In this document: positions 25,403-34,250 of the stretch, piece by piece | Layout: each line of letters starts with the position of its first letter | Position numbering within the stretch: position 1 is the first letter of the stretch | Assembly (NCBI GenBank): GCA_937975765.1 | Contig: CALJUR010000121.1 | Coordinates: 62,001 to 126,000, forward strand | DNA from: an uncultured Myxococcales bacterium | GTDB taxonomy: Bacteria > Myxococcota_A > UBA9042 > DTJE01 | DNA length: 64,000 nucleotides | Reading direction: 5' to 3' | Position numbers and translations under genes: made by a program | Notes under the pieces: generated by a model | Databases searched by the model: none | What the model was told of the DNA's origin: nothing | What the model saw: the letters and a program-made list of their open reading frames with translations, nothing else

Positions 25403-28153
25403 ATGAAGTTGCGCGTTTCCACGGCGGTCCTGGCTTCCCTGGCGCTGGCGGCGATGGCCGGGTGCACCGGCGGGCTGACCCCGCCGCCGGTGGGGGACGT
25501 CCAGACCTTCGTCGAGCCGGCCGAGGTGCGGGCGGGCCAGGCGGCCGCGGTCCGCTGCGAGGTCCGCAACCGGCACGGCGCCCTGGCGGACCAGCCGACG
25601 GAGTGGACGGTCGACCCGGCCGCCGGCGTCACGGTGGAGTCCGGCACCGCGACCCCGACGATCGTGGGCACCTATGCCTTCACCTGCCGTGCCACGCGCC
25701 TGGACCAGGCGGACCCGACCCCGGCCACGCTGACCGTGCGGCCGGGCGACCCGGCGTCCACCGTGGCGACCGTCGATCCGGCGTCGGTCCAGGCCGGGAA
25801 GGATGCCGCCGCCTCGTGCGCCGTCTACGATGCCTACGGGAACGTCATCACCGACGCGAAGACCTCCATCGACCCGGTGGACGGCCTGACCGTCCACGGC
25901 ATGGCCGTCAGCGCGACGAAGGTCGGGGCGTACGACATCGCCTGCTCGGTCGAGGGCTTCCAGGTCGCACAGACGAAGGCGCAACTGACCGTCGCGCCCG
26001 GCGACCCGGTGCGCCTGGTGATGTCGGCACAGCCCGACCGCAAGGTGTACGCGATCGACGCCACCGTGCAGGTCTCCTGGAAGGTCTACGATGCCTACGA
26101 CAACGTCATCGACGGGCTGCCCGCCACGCTGACCCCGCCGCCGAACCCGGGCATGAAGGGGATCGGCGCGAACAAGTTCCGGTTCGAGGCCGAGGGGCAC
26201 TACCTGGTGCAGGTCGCGCTGGACGCGCCGTGGCAGTCGGTCGGGGACCAGCGGACGTTCGTCTGCGACGTGGGCGGCCCGACGTTCGACGAACTGTTCC
26301 CGCCGCGCGGCCACACGCAGGACACGGACCCCGCGATCAACGTGCACGGCAAGGTAGGCGACGCCGCCGGTTCCAAGGTCACCGAGGTGACCGTCAACGG
26401 CGAGGCCGCGACGCTGAATGCCGACGGCACGTTCGAATACCCGACCTCCGGCGTGCACGGCCTGAACGTGCTGGTCATCACCGCGAAGGACGAGTACGGC
26501 AACGAGACGCGGGTGACACGCGGCTGGTACTTCTCGACCGGCTGGCTGCAGGTGGACGACGCCACCACGCTGGACGACGCGATCCTGCCGGAATCGGTGC
26601 TGTTGAACCTGCGCCAGGAGTTCCTGGACGACGGCGACCACGACCCGTCGCACCCGAACGACCTGGCGACGCTGCTGGAACTGGTGCTGTCCGGCGTGGT
26701 CCAGCCGCTGCTGGCGGACCTGCCGGCCTTCCCGTTCAACCTGCCGAACGTGATCAACGCCAAGGTGCTGGGCATCGGCCTGGAGGGCGACCTGGAGATC
26801 CTGGTGCAGGTGAAGGACGTCACGCTGGGCCAGCCCCGGGTCTCGATGGACCTGATGGACGGCGGGATCTCCGCCGGGATCCAGTTCCAGCCGGTGTCGC
26901 TGGGCCTGGAACTGACCTTCATCGTGCACGCCCGCGCCGCGGCCTTCGGCCAGTCGATCCCGCTGCTGGACCCGGCGACCACCTCGACCGGCTCGCTGTC
27001 GGTCGGCACGCTGGGCGTGTCGGTGTCGATGATGATCGCCCAGCCGCTCCACGGCGACCTGTCCGTCGAGGGCCGCGATTTCCAGTTGACGCTGACGGAC
27101 GTGAACATCAGCCCGGTCGAGTCGCTGAAGATCGACCTGGGCAAGATCCCCGGGACCAGCATCGACCTGGGCGAGGTGGACCTGGACTGGCTGGTCGGGC
27201 CGATCAACGGCCTGATCTCGCAGTACGTGCTGAACCCGCTGGTCAACCTGATCACCCAGCCGCTGATCGACCTGCTGGAGCCGCTGGTCGTCCCGCTGAT
27301 CGGCGACCTGGTCCAGCAGTTGCTGGACCTGCTGAACCTGCGGCAGTCGTTCGCGCTGCCGGACCTGATGGGCACCGGGAACCCGGTCGATCTGGGCCTG
27401 GCGCTGGGGATCTCGACCATCGCGTTCACCGAGGAGGCGGGGCGCATCGGGCTGGACCTCGGCTTCCAGACCGCCAAGGGCGTCACCCGCCAGCCGCCGC
27501 TGGGATCGATCCTGCGCGACTCCTGCGACCGGACGGAACAGGACCCGGTGCAGTTCGTGTTCCCGGCCCAGCCGTCGGTGCAGGTCGGCCTGACCCACGA
27601 CGTGCTGAACGAACTGCTGTTCATGGTGTGGTGGGGCGGCGTCATCCAGGGCGACTTCGACGCGTCCGCGCTGCTGGGTGGCGGGGGTGCGCTGCCGGTG
27701 GACAACCTGGTGATCACGCCCACGCTGTGGCTGCCGCCGATCTTCAACGACTGCGGCGGGGACCAGCGCCTGCAGATCGGCGACCTGTTCCTGGAGATCC
27801 AGATGGACCTGCTGGGCAACACCCAGTGGCTGGAGGCCTGGCTGCAGGTGGACGCCGAGGTCGGAATCATCGCCACCGGCAACGAGGTCGGCCTGAAGAT
27901 CGGGAAGATCCGGCACCTGGAATACGAGATCTACGACGTCGGCGGCGGGCTGGGCGACCTGCTGGACATGGTGACGGGCCTCCTGCCCGGCCTGCTGAAG
28001 AACGTCGAGGGCCAGCAGTTCACCTTCCCGATCCCCGAGATCCCGCTGGACGGGCTGCTGCCCGGCATCCCTGCCGGCACCTCGCTGAAGTTGGGCAACC
28101 TCACCGCGGGCGTGGACACGGGCGTCATCCGTTTCGGGGGCGACCTGCAGTAG
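25403..28153 (+). CDS. Large lipoprotein: Ig-like domains plus TULIP/BPI-like lipid-binding region
   Basis: A 916-residue lipoprotein (lipobox AMAGC, Cys21). Residues about 30-300 hold two or three Ig-like domains with repeating CxVYDAYGNVI / WKVYDAYDNVI units; about 300-370 is another beta sandwich with GTFEYPTSGVHGLNVLVITA. From about residue 390 the sequence is made of long amphipathic strands and Leu-rich helices (VQPLLADLPAFPFNLP; GLISQYVLNPLVNLI) and contains LTHDVLNELLFMVWWGG, the pattern of a BPI/LBP (TULIP) lipid-binding domain. This suggests a lipid-carrying surface protein, an inference from pattern only. It is divergent from the FadL-like gene. Confidence 0.65.
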   Translation: MKLRVSTAVLASLALAAMAGCTGGLTPPPVGDVQTFVEPAEVRAGQAAAVRCEVRNRHGALADQPTEWTVDPAAGVTVESGTATPTIVGTYAFTCRATRLDQADPTPATLTVRPGDPASTVATVDPASVQAGKDAAASCAVYDAYGNVITDAKTSIDPVDGLTVHGMAVSATKVGAYDIACSVEGFQVAQTKAQLTVAPGDPVRLVMSAQPDRKVYAIDATVQVSWKVYDAYDNVIDGLPATLTPPPNPGMKGIGANKFRFEAEGHYLVQVALDAPWQSVGDQRTFVCDVGGPTFDELFPPRGHTQDTDPAINVHGKVGDAAGSKVTEVTVNGEAATLNADGTFEYPTSGVHGLNVLVITAKDEYGNETRVTRGWYFSTGWLQVDDATTLDDAILPESVLLNLRQEFLDDGDHDPSHPNDLATLLELVLSGVVQPLLADLPAFPFNLPNVINAKVLGIGLEGDLEILVQVKDVTLGQPRVSMDLMDGGISAGIQFQPVSLGLELTFIVHARAAAFGQSIPLLDPATTSTGSLSVGTLGVSVSMMIAQPLHGDLSVEGRDFQLTLTDVNISPVESLKIDLGKIPGTSIDLGEVDLDWLVGPINGLISQYVLNPLVNLITQPLIDLLEPLVVPLIGDLVQQLLDLLNLRQSFALPDLMGTGNPVDLGLALGISTIAFTEEAGRIGLDLGFQTAKGVTRQPPLGSILRDSCDRTEQDPVQFVFPAQPSVQVGLTHDVLNELLFMVWWGGVIQGDFDASALLGGGGALPVDNLVITPTLWLPPIFNDCGGDQRLQIGDLFLEIQMDLLGNTQWLEAWLQVDAEVGIIATGNEVGLKIGKIRHLEYEIYDVGGGLGDLLDMVTGLLPGLLKNVEGQQFTFPIPEIPLDGLLPGIPAGTSLKLGNLTAGVDTGVIRFGGDLQ

Positions 28154-28171
28154 GCCCGCGTCGCCCTTCCT

Positions 28172-28714
28172 TCAGGACCGCCTCCTCGCCAGCCGCTCGG
28201 ACGCCAGGAACGACTGCCTCAGCGCGTCCAGCGCCCGCCGCTCGACGCGCACCACGCTGGCGGGGCTGGTCCGCAACTGCACGGCGACCTCGCGGACCGG
28301 CAGCCCCTCCCGGTAGCGCAGCCGCAACACCTCGCCCTGCAGGCCCGGCAGCAGTTCGGTGGAGCCTGCCAGGAAGCGTCGGAAGCGCGCCAGCAGAACG
28401 CGCGACTCGGGCGACCGGGACGGGTCGGTGGCCAGGTCCCACGGGTCCCGCCCCGAGGGCAGGTCCGGGGATGGGGCCTCGCGCCCGTGCCTCGCCAGGT
28501 CCCGGACGTGGTCCAGGCAGGCCCCTGCCGCGCGCCGGGCGCCGTAGCAGCCCAGCCGCACGCCGCGTCCCGTCTCGTACCGGGCCGCGGCCTCCAGCAG
28601 CCCGACGGCCGCCTCCTGGGCCAGGTCGTCGCGGTCCGACGGGTTCCACAGGCGGGGACGGTACCGGTCCGCGATCCGCCGCACCATCGGAAGCAGGTTC
28701 GTAACCGGGGTCAT
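28172..28714 (-). CDS. Sigma-70 family RNA polymerase sigma factor, small
   Basis: A 180-residue sigma factor with region 2 (about residues 10-75: DRDDLAQEAAVGLLEAAARYE, then the DNA-melting stretch LGCYGARRAAGACLDHVRD) and region 4 (about 118-172: LQGEVLRLRYREGLPVREVA with helix-turn-helix TSPASVVRVERRALDAL). Regions 1 and 3 are absent, as in ECF and similar group 4 factors, though region 2 looks closer to group 3. No anti-sigma gene is adjacent. GGAGG lies eight bases before the ATG. It converges with the TULIP-like lipoprotein gene and is divergent from the He_PIG lipoprotein gene. Confidence 0.82.
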   Translation of the reverse strand: MTPVTNLLPMVRRIADRYRPRLWNPSDRDDLAQEAAVGLLEAAARYETGRGVRLGCYGARRAAGACLDHVRDLARHGREAPSPDLPSGRDPWDLATDPSRSPESRVLLARFRRFLAGSTELLPGLQGEVLRLRYREGLPVREVAVQLRTSPASVVRVERRALDALRQSFLASERLARRRS

Positions 28715-28861
28715 GGGACGCCTCCCGTGAACGACGGGGGGAGGATTTTCAAGGTCCGTGCCAGCCGGGAGTCCTTGCAGGACGCGGGCCCGGGAAGGCC
28801 ACCTGGGGACTCGGGTGCCCCGGGGTGGGGCCGGCCGTTCCCGGAAAAACTGCCGGGACAT

Positions 28862-28891
28862 TTGAAACCGTCCCCCGAAAAGTCCTAGAAT
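28862..28891 (+). promoter_or_regulatory. Promoter of the He_PIG lipoprotein gene
   Basis: TTGAAA at 28862-28867, 18 bases, TAGAAT at 28886-28891: five of six matches in each box. The predicted start near 28898 gives a leader of about 36 bases before the TTG start codon. Confidence 0.6.
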
Positions 28892-28933
28892 CCCGCCCAG
28901 CCGGCCGGAAGGCCCCTGCACGAGAGGCACACC

Positions 28934-30538
28934 TTGCAAGAAACGAATCGGCTCCCGGGGCTCCTCGCCTGCCTGTTCGCCCTCGTCCCCCTGGCGGCGT
29001 CGCTGGCCGCGTGCGAGGGCGGCGAGGCCGCGCCCACGCTGGACACCTTCGGCGAGACCCAGGCGGACAACGGCACCGGCGACGTCGCGGGGGACACGAC
29101 GGTCGAGGACCAGGGCCCGCTGCCGGACGGCGCCATCTGCCGCCCGAACGCCGGGAAGTGCGAGGGGTCGATCTTCCTGCAGTGCAACGCCGACGGCTCG
29201 GACTGGATCGCCACGCCGTGCACCGAGGGCCAGACCTGCACCGAGACCGGCTGCGAAGGCGCCGGCACCTGCACCCCCAACGCGGTGGACTGCGACGCCC
29301 AGGGCCGCGTGATCGTCTGCCTGGCGGACGGATCGAAGTTCGGCGCCCCGATCGCCTGCGAGGACGGCTACACCTGCAAGGCGGGCAAGTGCGTCGCGAT
29401 GATCTGCACCCCCGGCCAGACGGACTGCACCTCGACACACCTGCTGACCTGCGAGGGCACCCCGCCGGACACGCACTGGGTCGAGACGGAGTGTTCCGGG
29501 GACGAGATCTGCTTCAAGGGCGCCTGCGTCGAGTGCTTCACCGACGCCCAGTGCACCGCCCCGATGACGTGCGTGGACGGCGACTGCGTCATCGCCCCGC
29601 TGAGGATCACGACGGTCGTCCTGGACGACGGGGCGAAGGACCTCGCGTACAACGCGACGCTTCAGGCCGAGGGCGGGACCCCGCCCTACTCCTGGTCGAT
29701 CACCGACGGCGCGCTGCCGGGCGGCCTGGTGCTGGCCGCCGCCACCGGCGTCATCAGCGGCAAGCCGACCCAGGGCGGCACCTTCGCCTTCACGGCGACC
29801 GTGACGGACGACGGCGGCGCCGCCGCGTCGAAGGCACTGGACATCAACGTGCTGGCCAGTTCCAACCTGGCCATCACCTCCAAGTCGCCGCTGCCGACCG
29901 GCGAGGAAGGCACCGAGTACTCCTTCCAGTTCCAGGCGATCGGCGGCGTCCAGCCCTACGGCTGGTTCGTGACCTCGGGCGCGCTGCCCAAGGGCCTCAC
30001 GCTGAGTTCGACCGGCCTGCTGTCGGGGATTCCCGAGGCGCACGGCGACTTCGAGTTCGCGGTGCGGGTCATGGACGTCGACACCCCGCCCGGATACGAC
30101 ACCCGGACCTTCACCCTCACCCTGAAGATCGCCCCGCTGGAGATCACCGGCGACCAGGTCATCAACCTGTTCCTGACCAAGGCGGTCATCCTGCCGCTGA
30201 TCACCGTCGTCGAGAACATCCCGCTGCCGTACAACACCCAGTTGCAGGCCAAGGGCGGCGTCAAGCCGTACACGTGGGTAGAGCAGCAGTTGCCGTCGTT
30301 CCTGAAGACCTTCATCCCGAAGGCCGGCATTCCCCAGGGCCTGACGCTGTCGTCCAGCGGCCTGCTGTCCGGGTCCGTGACCGATACATCGCTGGTGTTC
30401 GAGTTGAAGGTGCCGATCGTCAACTACACGCTGACGGGGTTCTTCTTCATGGCGCAGGTGTCGGACTCGCAGGACCCGGCGGACACCGACAGCGCGATCT
30501 TCCTGATCCCGACCATCCCCGTGAACCTGGGCTTCTGA
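28934..30538 (+). CDS. Cys-rich lipoprotein with three He_PIG (putative Ig) domains
   Basis: A 534-residue lipoprotein starting with TTG at 28934 (GAGAGG seven bases upstream). The signal ends at LAASLAAC (Cys27). A Gly/Asp-rich linker leads to four Cys-rich units of about 40 residues (pattern GxCxPNAxxCxG...LQCNADGS, CTEGQTCTETGC) between about 65 and 225. Then come He_PIG-type domains, each with GGxxPYxWxxxxGxLPxGLxLxxxxGxxSG: near 247, 340 and 443. Such proteins are secreted surface or fruiting-body-type proteins in Myxococcota; the partner or ligand is unknown. Confidence 0.8.
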   Translation: MQETNRLPGLLACLFALVPLAASLAACEGGEAAPTLDTFGETQADNGTGDVAGDTTVEDQGPLPDGAICRPNAGKCEGSIFLQCNADGSDWIATPCTEGQTCTETGCEGAGTCTPNAVDCDAQGRVIVCLADGSKFGAPIACEDGYTCKAGKCVAMICTPGQTDCTSTHLLTCEGTPPDTHWVETECSGDEICFKGACVECFTDAQCTAPMTCVDGDCVIAPLRITTVVLDDGAKDLAYNATLQAEGGTPPYSWSITDGALPGGLVLAAATGVISGKPTQGGTFAFTATVTDDGGAAASKALDINVLASSNLAITSKSPLPTGEEGTEYSFQFQAIGGVQPYGWFVTSGALPKGLTLSSTGLLSGIPEAHGDFEFAVRVMDVDTPPGYDTRTFTLTLKIAPLEITGDQVINLFLTKAVILPLITVVENIPLPYNTQLQAKGGVKPYTWVEQQLPSFLKTFIPKAGIPQGLTLSSSGLLSGSVTDTSLVFELKVPIVNYTLTGFFFMAQVSDSQDPADTDSAIFLIPTIPVNLGF

Positions 30539-30559
30539 CGCGCCCGTCCGGCCGTCCTT

Positions 30560-31588
30560 TCACCCCGCCTTCGCGATCGCGCGGTCCACCAGGACTCGGA
30601 CCATCTGCCCGAACGGGATGCCCGCGACCGCCGCCGCCTTCGGGAACAGCGAGACCTCGGTCAGGCCGGGGATGGTGTTCGTCTCCAGCACCCAGGGGCC
30701 CTGGTCGTCGACGATGAAGTCCGTGCGCGAGAAGCCGGACAGCGCCAGGGCGCGGTGGGCGGCGATTCCCAGGCGCGAGACCTCGCGGGCGACGGCATCG
30801 GGAACGGGGGCCGGGCACACCTCCTCGGACAGGCGGGGGTCGTACTTCGATTCGTAGTCGAAGAAGGCGTGGGACTTCACGACGATCTCGATGACCGGCA
30901 GGGCCCGCGGCTCGCCGGTGACGGGATCCTCCAGGACGGGCACGGTCAGTTCGCGCCCCTGCCGGAACGCCTCGACCAGCACCCGGCCATCCCGGCCGGC
31001 GCACGCCTCGGCCGCGGTGCCCAGGTCCCCGGCGCAGCGCACGATCTGCACGCCGAACGACGACCCCTCGCGGCTGGCCTTGACCACGCACGGCAGGCCC
31101 AGCCGCTCGATCACGCCCCGCTCCCAGCCCGGGGCGACGCGGTCCGAAGCGTGCAGGATCACGCCGTCCGGGGTGGGAATGCCTTCCGCGGCATAGACGG
31201 ACTTCGTGAACCACTTGTCGATGGCGACCGCCGAACCGATGACGTCGGCGCCCACGTGGGGCAGGTGCAGCCAGTCGCAAAGGGCCTGCACCCGCCCGTC
31301 CTCGCCGGACAGGCCGTGCATCGCGATGAACGCGGCGACGGGCTGCGCCGCCTCGATGCGGGCCACGGCCTCGGCCAGGCCGACGGCGCCTTCCGCGCGC
31401 GAAGGGGCCTCGGGGGGCGGGAACGCAAAGCGCCCGTCGCGGGTCACCAGCACGGGCAGCGGGACGAAGCCCTCGCCCGGCAGGGCCCGGACCACGGCTG
31501 CACCGGATCGCAGCGAGACGTCGTGCTCGCGCGAGGCTCCACCGAGGAACACCACGACGCAGGGACGATCGGGAAGGGGCTGGGACAT
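30560..31588 (-). CDS. ddl: D-alanine--D-alanine ligase
   Basis: ATP-grasp enzyme making D-Ala-D-Ala for peptidoglycan precursors. The 342-residue sequence shows the N-terminal GGASREHDVSLRSG, the AMHGLSGEDG loop near residue 88, the ATP-binding KASREGSSFGV near 172 and the metal and phosphate motif VLETNTIPGLTEVSLFPKAA near 300. GGAGG lies six bases before the ATG. It is outside any mur/fts cluster, placed after hutI with 134 bases between, a spacer that carries a palindromic repeat. Confidence 0.95.
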   Translation of the reverse strand: MSQPLPDRPCVVVFLGGASREHDVSLRSGAAVVRALPGEGFVPLPVLVTRDGRFAFPPPEAPSRAEGAVGLAEAVARIEAAQPVAAFIAMHGLSGEDGRVQALCDWLHLPHVGADVIGSAVAIDKWFTKSVYAAEGIPTPDGVILHASDRVAPGWERGVIERLGLPCVVKASREGSSFGVQIVRCAGDLGTAAEACAGRDGRVLVEAFRQGRELTVPVLEDPVTGEPRALPVIEIVVKSHAFFDYESKYDPRLSEEVCPAPVPDAVAREVSRLGIAAHRALALSGFSRTDFIVDDQGPWVLETNTIPGLTEVSLFPKAAAVAGIPFGQMVRVLVDRAIAKAG

Positions 31589-31699
31589 CGGGAACCTCCG
31601 GCATGGCCGCGGGCGAAAAAGCCCAGGCCGATAGACGTCCCCGTACGATAGCCCGATCGGTGCCCGGCGGGGTAGGCGGCGCCGGATGCGGGCAGGGGC

Positions 31700-31727
31700 A
31701 GGCGGGGGACGAGGCCCCCGTCCTACA
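31700..31727 (+). repeat. Short copy of the GGCGGGGG-n-CCCCCG palindromic repeat
   Basis: AGGCGGGGGACGAGGCCCCCG followed by TCCTACA, matching the last 28 bases of the 69-base repeat with two changes. It lies at the 3' edge of hutI, between hutI and ddl, and overlaps the last coding bases by a few nucleotides. Confidence 0.65.
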
Positions 31728-32973
31728 GGGAGGGGCGGGTCGCGACGACCCGGCCGCGCTTGACGACCGCGACCGGCATCGCGCCGCCGTAGGTATAGAA
31801 GGGCCCTCGAGGATCGTCCCCGGGCCAGACCGCGAGGTCCCCCTGGTATCCCGCAGCCAGTCGCCCCACCCGGTCCTCCAGGTCCAGCGCCGCGGCGGCA
31901 CAGGTGGTGACGGCCGCCCAGGCGTCGGCCAGCGCCAACCCCAGGAAGGCCATCGCGAAGGTGCCCATCAGCGCCAGGTCCCGGGTCACCGACGACCCGG
32001 GATTGTAGTCGGTCGATACCGCGACCTTCACGCCCGCCGCGCGCAGCGGGCGCGCGTCCGGGAACCGCGTGCGCCCCAGGCTGACCATGCACCCCGGCAG
32101 CAGGACCCCGACGGTGCCCGCGGCCGCCATCCGCGGCAGGGCCTCGGCGGGAGCGTGGTCCAGGTGGTCGGCAGACACCGCGCCGACCTCTGCGGCCAGG
32201 GACGAACCGCCGGACGACGACAACTGGTCCGCGTGCACCTTGGGCTTCAGCCCGTGCTCCAGCCCGGCACGAAGGACCCGTTGGGCCTCGTCGCGCGTGA
32301 AGGCCACCGTCTCGCAGAACACGTCGCAGAACCTCGCCAGGCCCGCCTCCGCGACGGCCGGCACCCATTCCTCGGCGATGGCCCGCACGAAGGCCTCGCG
32401 GTCGTGGCGGGCCTCGGGCGGGAGGGCATGGGCGCCCAGGAAGGTCGGCACCAGGTCGGCCGGCGTCTCGGCCTGCAGATCCCGCACCGCCTCCAGGATC
32501 TTCCGTTCGGTGGGCAGGTCCAGGCCGTACCCGGACTTCACCTCGATCGTCGTGACCCCGCGGGCCAGGAAGTCCTGCACCCGCGGCAGCGCCAGTTCGA
32601 CCAGTTGCTGCCGGGACGCGGCCCGGGTGGCCAGGACCGTCCGCTGGATGCCGCCTCCCCGCCGGGCGATGTCCTCGTAGGACACCCCGGCGGCCCGCGC
32701 CTCGAACTCGTCCGATCGCGAGCCCGCGAAGACCAGGTGCGTGTGGCACTCCACCAGGCCCGGCGTCACCAGGCCTCCGCCGGCATCCAGGACGGGCAGT
32801 CCACGCACCGCCTCGGCATCGACCTCCCCCGAGGGTCCGACCCACTCCACCTGGCCGTCCCGGATCACGACCGCCGAGTCCCGGATCCCGTCGGCCTCCG
32901 CGCCCGGCACCAGCGTCAGCACCCGGCCCGCATTGCGGACCAGCAGCGATCCCGTGTTCGTGGGCTGGGACAT
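31723..32973 (-). CDS. hutI: Imidazolonepropionase
   Basis: Hydrolyses imidazolone-5-propionate to formiminoglutamate in histidine degradation. The 416-residue amidohydrolase shows the metal site ECHTHLVFAGSR (near 74), GGGIQRTV (near 100), EVKSGYGL (near 140), KVHADQLS (near 240), SADHLDH (near 262) and STDYNPGS (near 312). ATG at 32973 is chosen for its AGGTGG site. The other hut genes (hutH, hutU, hutG) are not in the window, so the pathway must be completed elsewhere or the enzyme is used on its own. Confidence 0.93.
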   Translation of the reverse strand: MSQPTNTGSLLVRNAGRVLTLVPGAEADGIRDSAVVIRDGQVEWVGPSGEVDAEAVRGLPVLDAGGGLVTPGLVECHTHLVFAGSRSDEFEARAAGVSYEDIARRGGGIQRTVLATRAASRQQLVELALPRVQDFLARGVTTIEVKSGYGLDLPTERKILEAVRDLQAETPADLVPTFLGAHALPPEARHDREAFVRAIAEEWVPAVAEAGLARFCDVFCETVAFTRDEAQRVLRAGLEHGLKPKVHADQLSSSGGSSLAAEVGAVSADHLDHAPAEALPRMAAAGTVGVLLPGCMVSLGRTRFPDARPLRAAGVKVAVSTDYNPGSSVTRDLALMGTFAMAFLGLALADAWAAVTTCAAAALDLEDRVGRLAAGYQGDLAVWPGDDPRGPFYTYGGAMPVAVVKRGRVVATRPSL

Positions 32974-32998
32974 CCGGCCACCTCGCGAGGGAGGGAGG

Positions 32999-33514
32999 TC
33001 AGGGGTGGGACGGCGCGATGGGCCGGGCACCGGCCTTGATGCGCGCCTTCGCCTGCTCGATCCAGGAACGGGTGGTGTCGGGGTCGGGCAGCTTGCCCAG
33101 GATCTCGACCTTCCGGTTCGTCTCCTTGATCAGGTCGGCCAGGGCGGCCGGTTCCTGGCGCGCCAGGGCGGCCAGGTTCTTCACACCCGCCGTGGTCAGC
33201 ACCCGGGCGACCTTCGGGCCGATGCCGTCGACCCACAGCAGGTCGCACAGGTCGTGCAGGTCGCGCAGGCGGTCCTGCGCCAGGCCGGACCGGCGGGCCG
33301 TCGCCTTCACCTTGGCCGGGGTGCGGGTCGCATCCCACAGGTCCTGGGTGGTGAAGACCTTCATCGATGCCAGGCGCGCGACAGCCGCCTCCTCGACCAG
33401 TTCGATGGAGGACAGGTCGTAGTGGCCGGCACGTGCCGGCGAGGCCGCCAGCAGGAGGCCGATCGGGACCAGCAGGAACGGGAGGCGCGCAAGGGTCGCG
33501 ACGGGCTGGCGCAT
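32999..33514 (-). CDS. Secreted DUF4332-like helix-hairpin-helix protein
   Basis: A 171-residue protein with a clear signal peptide (cleavage after ASPARA) and tandem helix-hairpin-helix-like motifs: VEEAAVARLASMKVFTTQDL and LLWVDGIGPKVARVLTTAGV (near residue 92), as in DUF4332. Such motifs usually bind DNA inside cells, so export is unusual. It lies 25 bases upstream of hutI and 29 bases after the outer-membrane barrel gene, in the same direction, and may belong to the barrel operon. The molecular function is unknown. Confidence 0.72.
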   Translation of the reverse strand: MRQPVATLARLPFLLVPIGLLLAASPARAGHYDLSSIELVEEAAVARLASMKVFTTQDLWDATRTPAKVKATARRSGLAQDRLRDLHDLCDLLWVDGIGPKVARVLTTAGVKNLAALARQEPAALADLIKETNRKVEILGKLPDPDTTRSWIEQAKARIKAGARPIAPSHP

Positions 33515-33543
33515 CGGCAGGCTCCGGCGAATCCCCGGGGAGG

Positions 33544-34236
33544 CTACAGGCCGCGGCCGGCCTCGGGCAGGAAGAAGGAGACGCCCAGCAGAACGGTCGG
33601 GTTCTGGGTGAACGTGGCGTCCTTCTTCGCCTTGGTCTCACGCCGCAGGACCATGTAGTCGTTCACGTCGAGGTTGATGGACAGCCACTTGATCGGGAAG
33701 TACCGGAATCCGCCGCCGACCAGCACCGCCGGGCTGACCGACGAGGGCGGTTTGTCCCAGTCCAGATAGCGGATCGTCGCGATGCCGACGCCGATGTTCA
33801 CGTGGAAGTCCACGTATCCAAGGTACTTCCCGCCCAGCACCAGCTTGCCGGCCAGAGGCGTGATCGACGTCTTGGCCAGCGCCAGCAAGCCCAGGGCCGA
33901 ACGCGCCAGCTTGCTGGTGCTTTCGTCCTCGGTCCGGCGGCCTTCCTGCTCGATGTTCTCGGTCAGGGCGGTCTTGAACGACACGCCACCGTAGCCGATC
34001 TCCAGGCCGGCCGTGATCCAGTCCGTGAAGTGGTACTGGTATCCGGCCTGGAACACCATGTCGGTGCTGTAGGCCTTGCCCACCGTGAACCCGATCGGGT
34101 TGACCGAGATCTCGTGGCGGGCCTTGCGCATGAGCGTCTGGTGGCGCACCGAGGGAGCGTCCGCCAGGCTGCCCATCTTGGCCTGGGCCTCGGCCGAAAA
34201 GGCCAGCAGCAACAGGACGAGAGCAAAGCGCTTCAT
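33544..34236 (-). CDS. Outer membrane beta-barrel protein (TIGR04565-like), possible GltA/GltB-type
   Basis: A 230-residue exported protein with a signal peptide ending in AEAQA and alternating strands such as DMVFQAGYQYHFTDWITAGLE and LSINLDVNDYMVLRRE. The pattern is that of the outer-membrane beta-barrel family seen next to Myxococcus gliding (Glt) and related envelope genes. The adjacent upstream gene is a sister barrel (both share a D-W-x-x-x-LE and an N-L-x-V-x-D-Y-M motif), and the AgmX/GltJ-like gene follows upstream. The role is inferred from context. The ATG at 34236 is preferred over a GTG at 34254. Confidence 0.75.
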   Translation of the reverse strand: MKRFALVLLLLAFSAEAQAKMGSLADAPSVRHQTLMRKARHEISVNPIGFTVGKAYSTDMVFQAGYQYHFTDWITAGLEIGYGGVSFKTALTENIEQEGRRTEDESTSKLARSALGLLALAKTSITPLAGKLVLGGKYLGYVDFHVNIGVGIATIRYLDWDKPPSSVSPAVLVGGGFRYFPIKWLSINLDVNDYMVLRRETKAKKDATFTQNPTVLLGVSFFLPEAGRGL

Positions 34237-34250
34237 GGCGGGTGCCCCTC

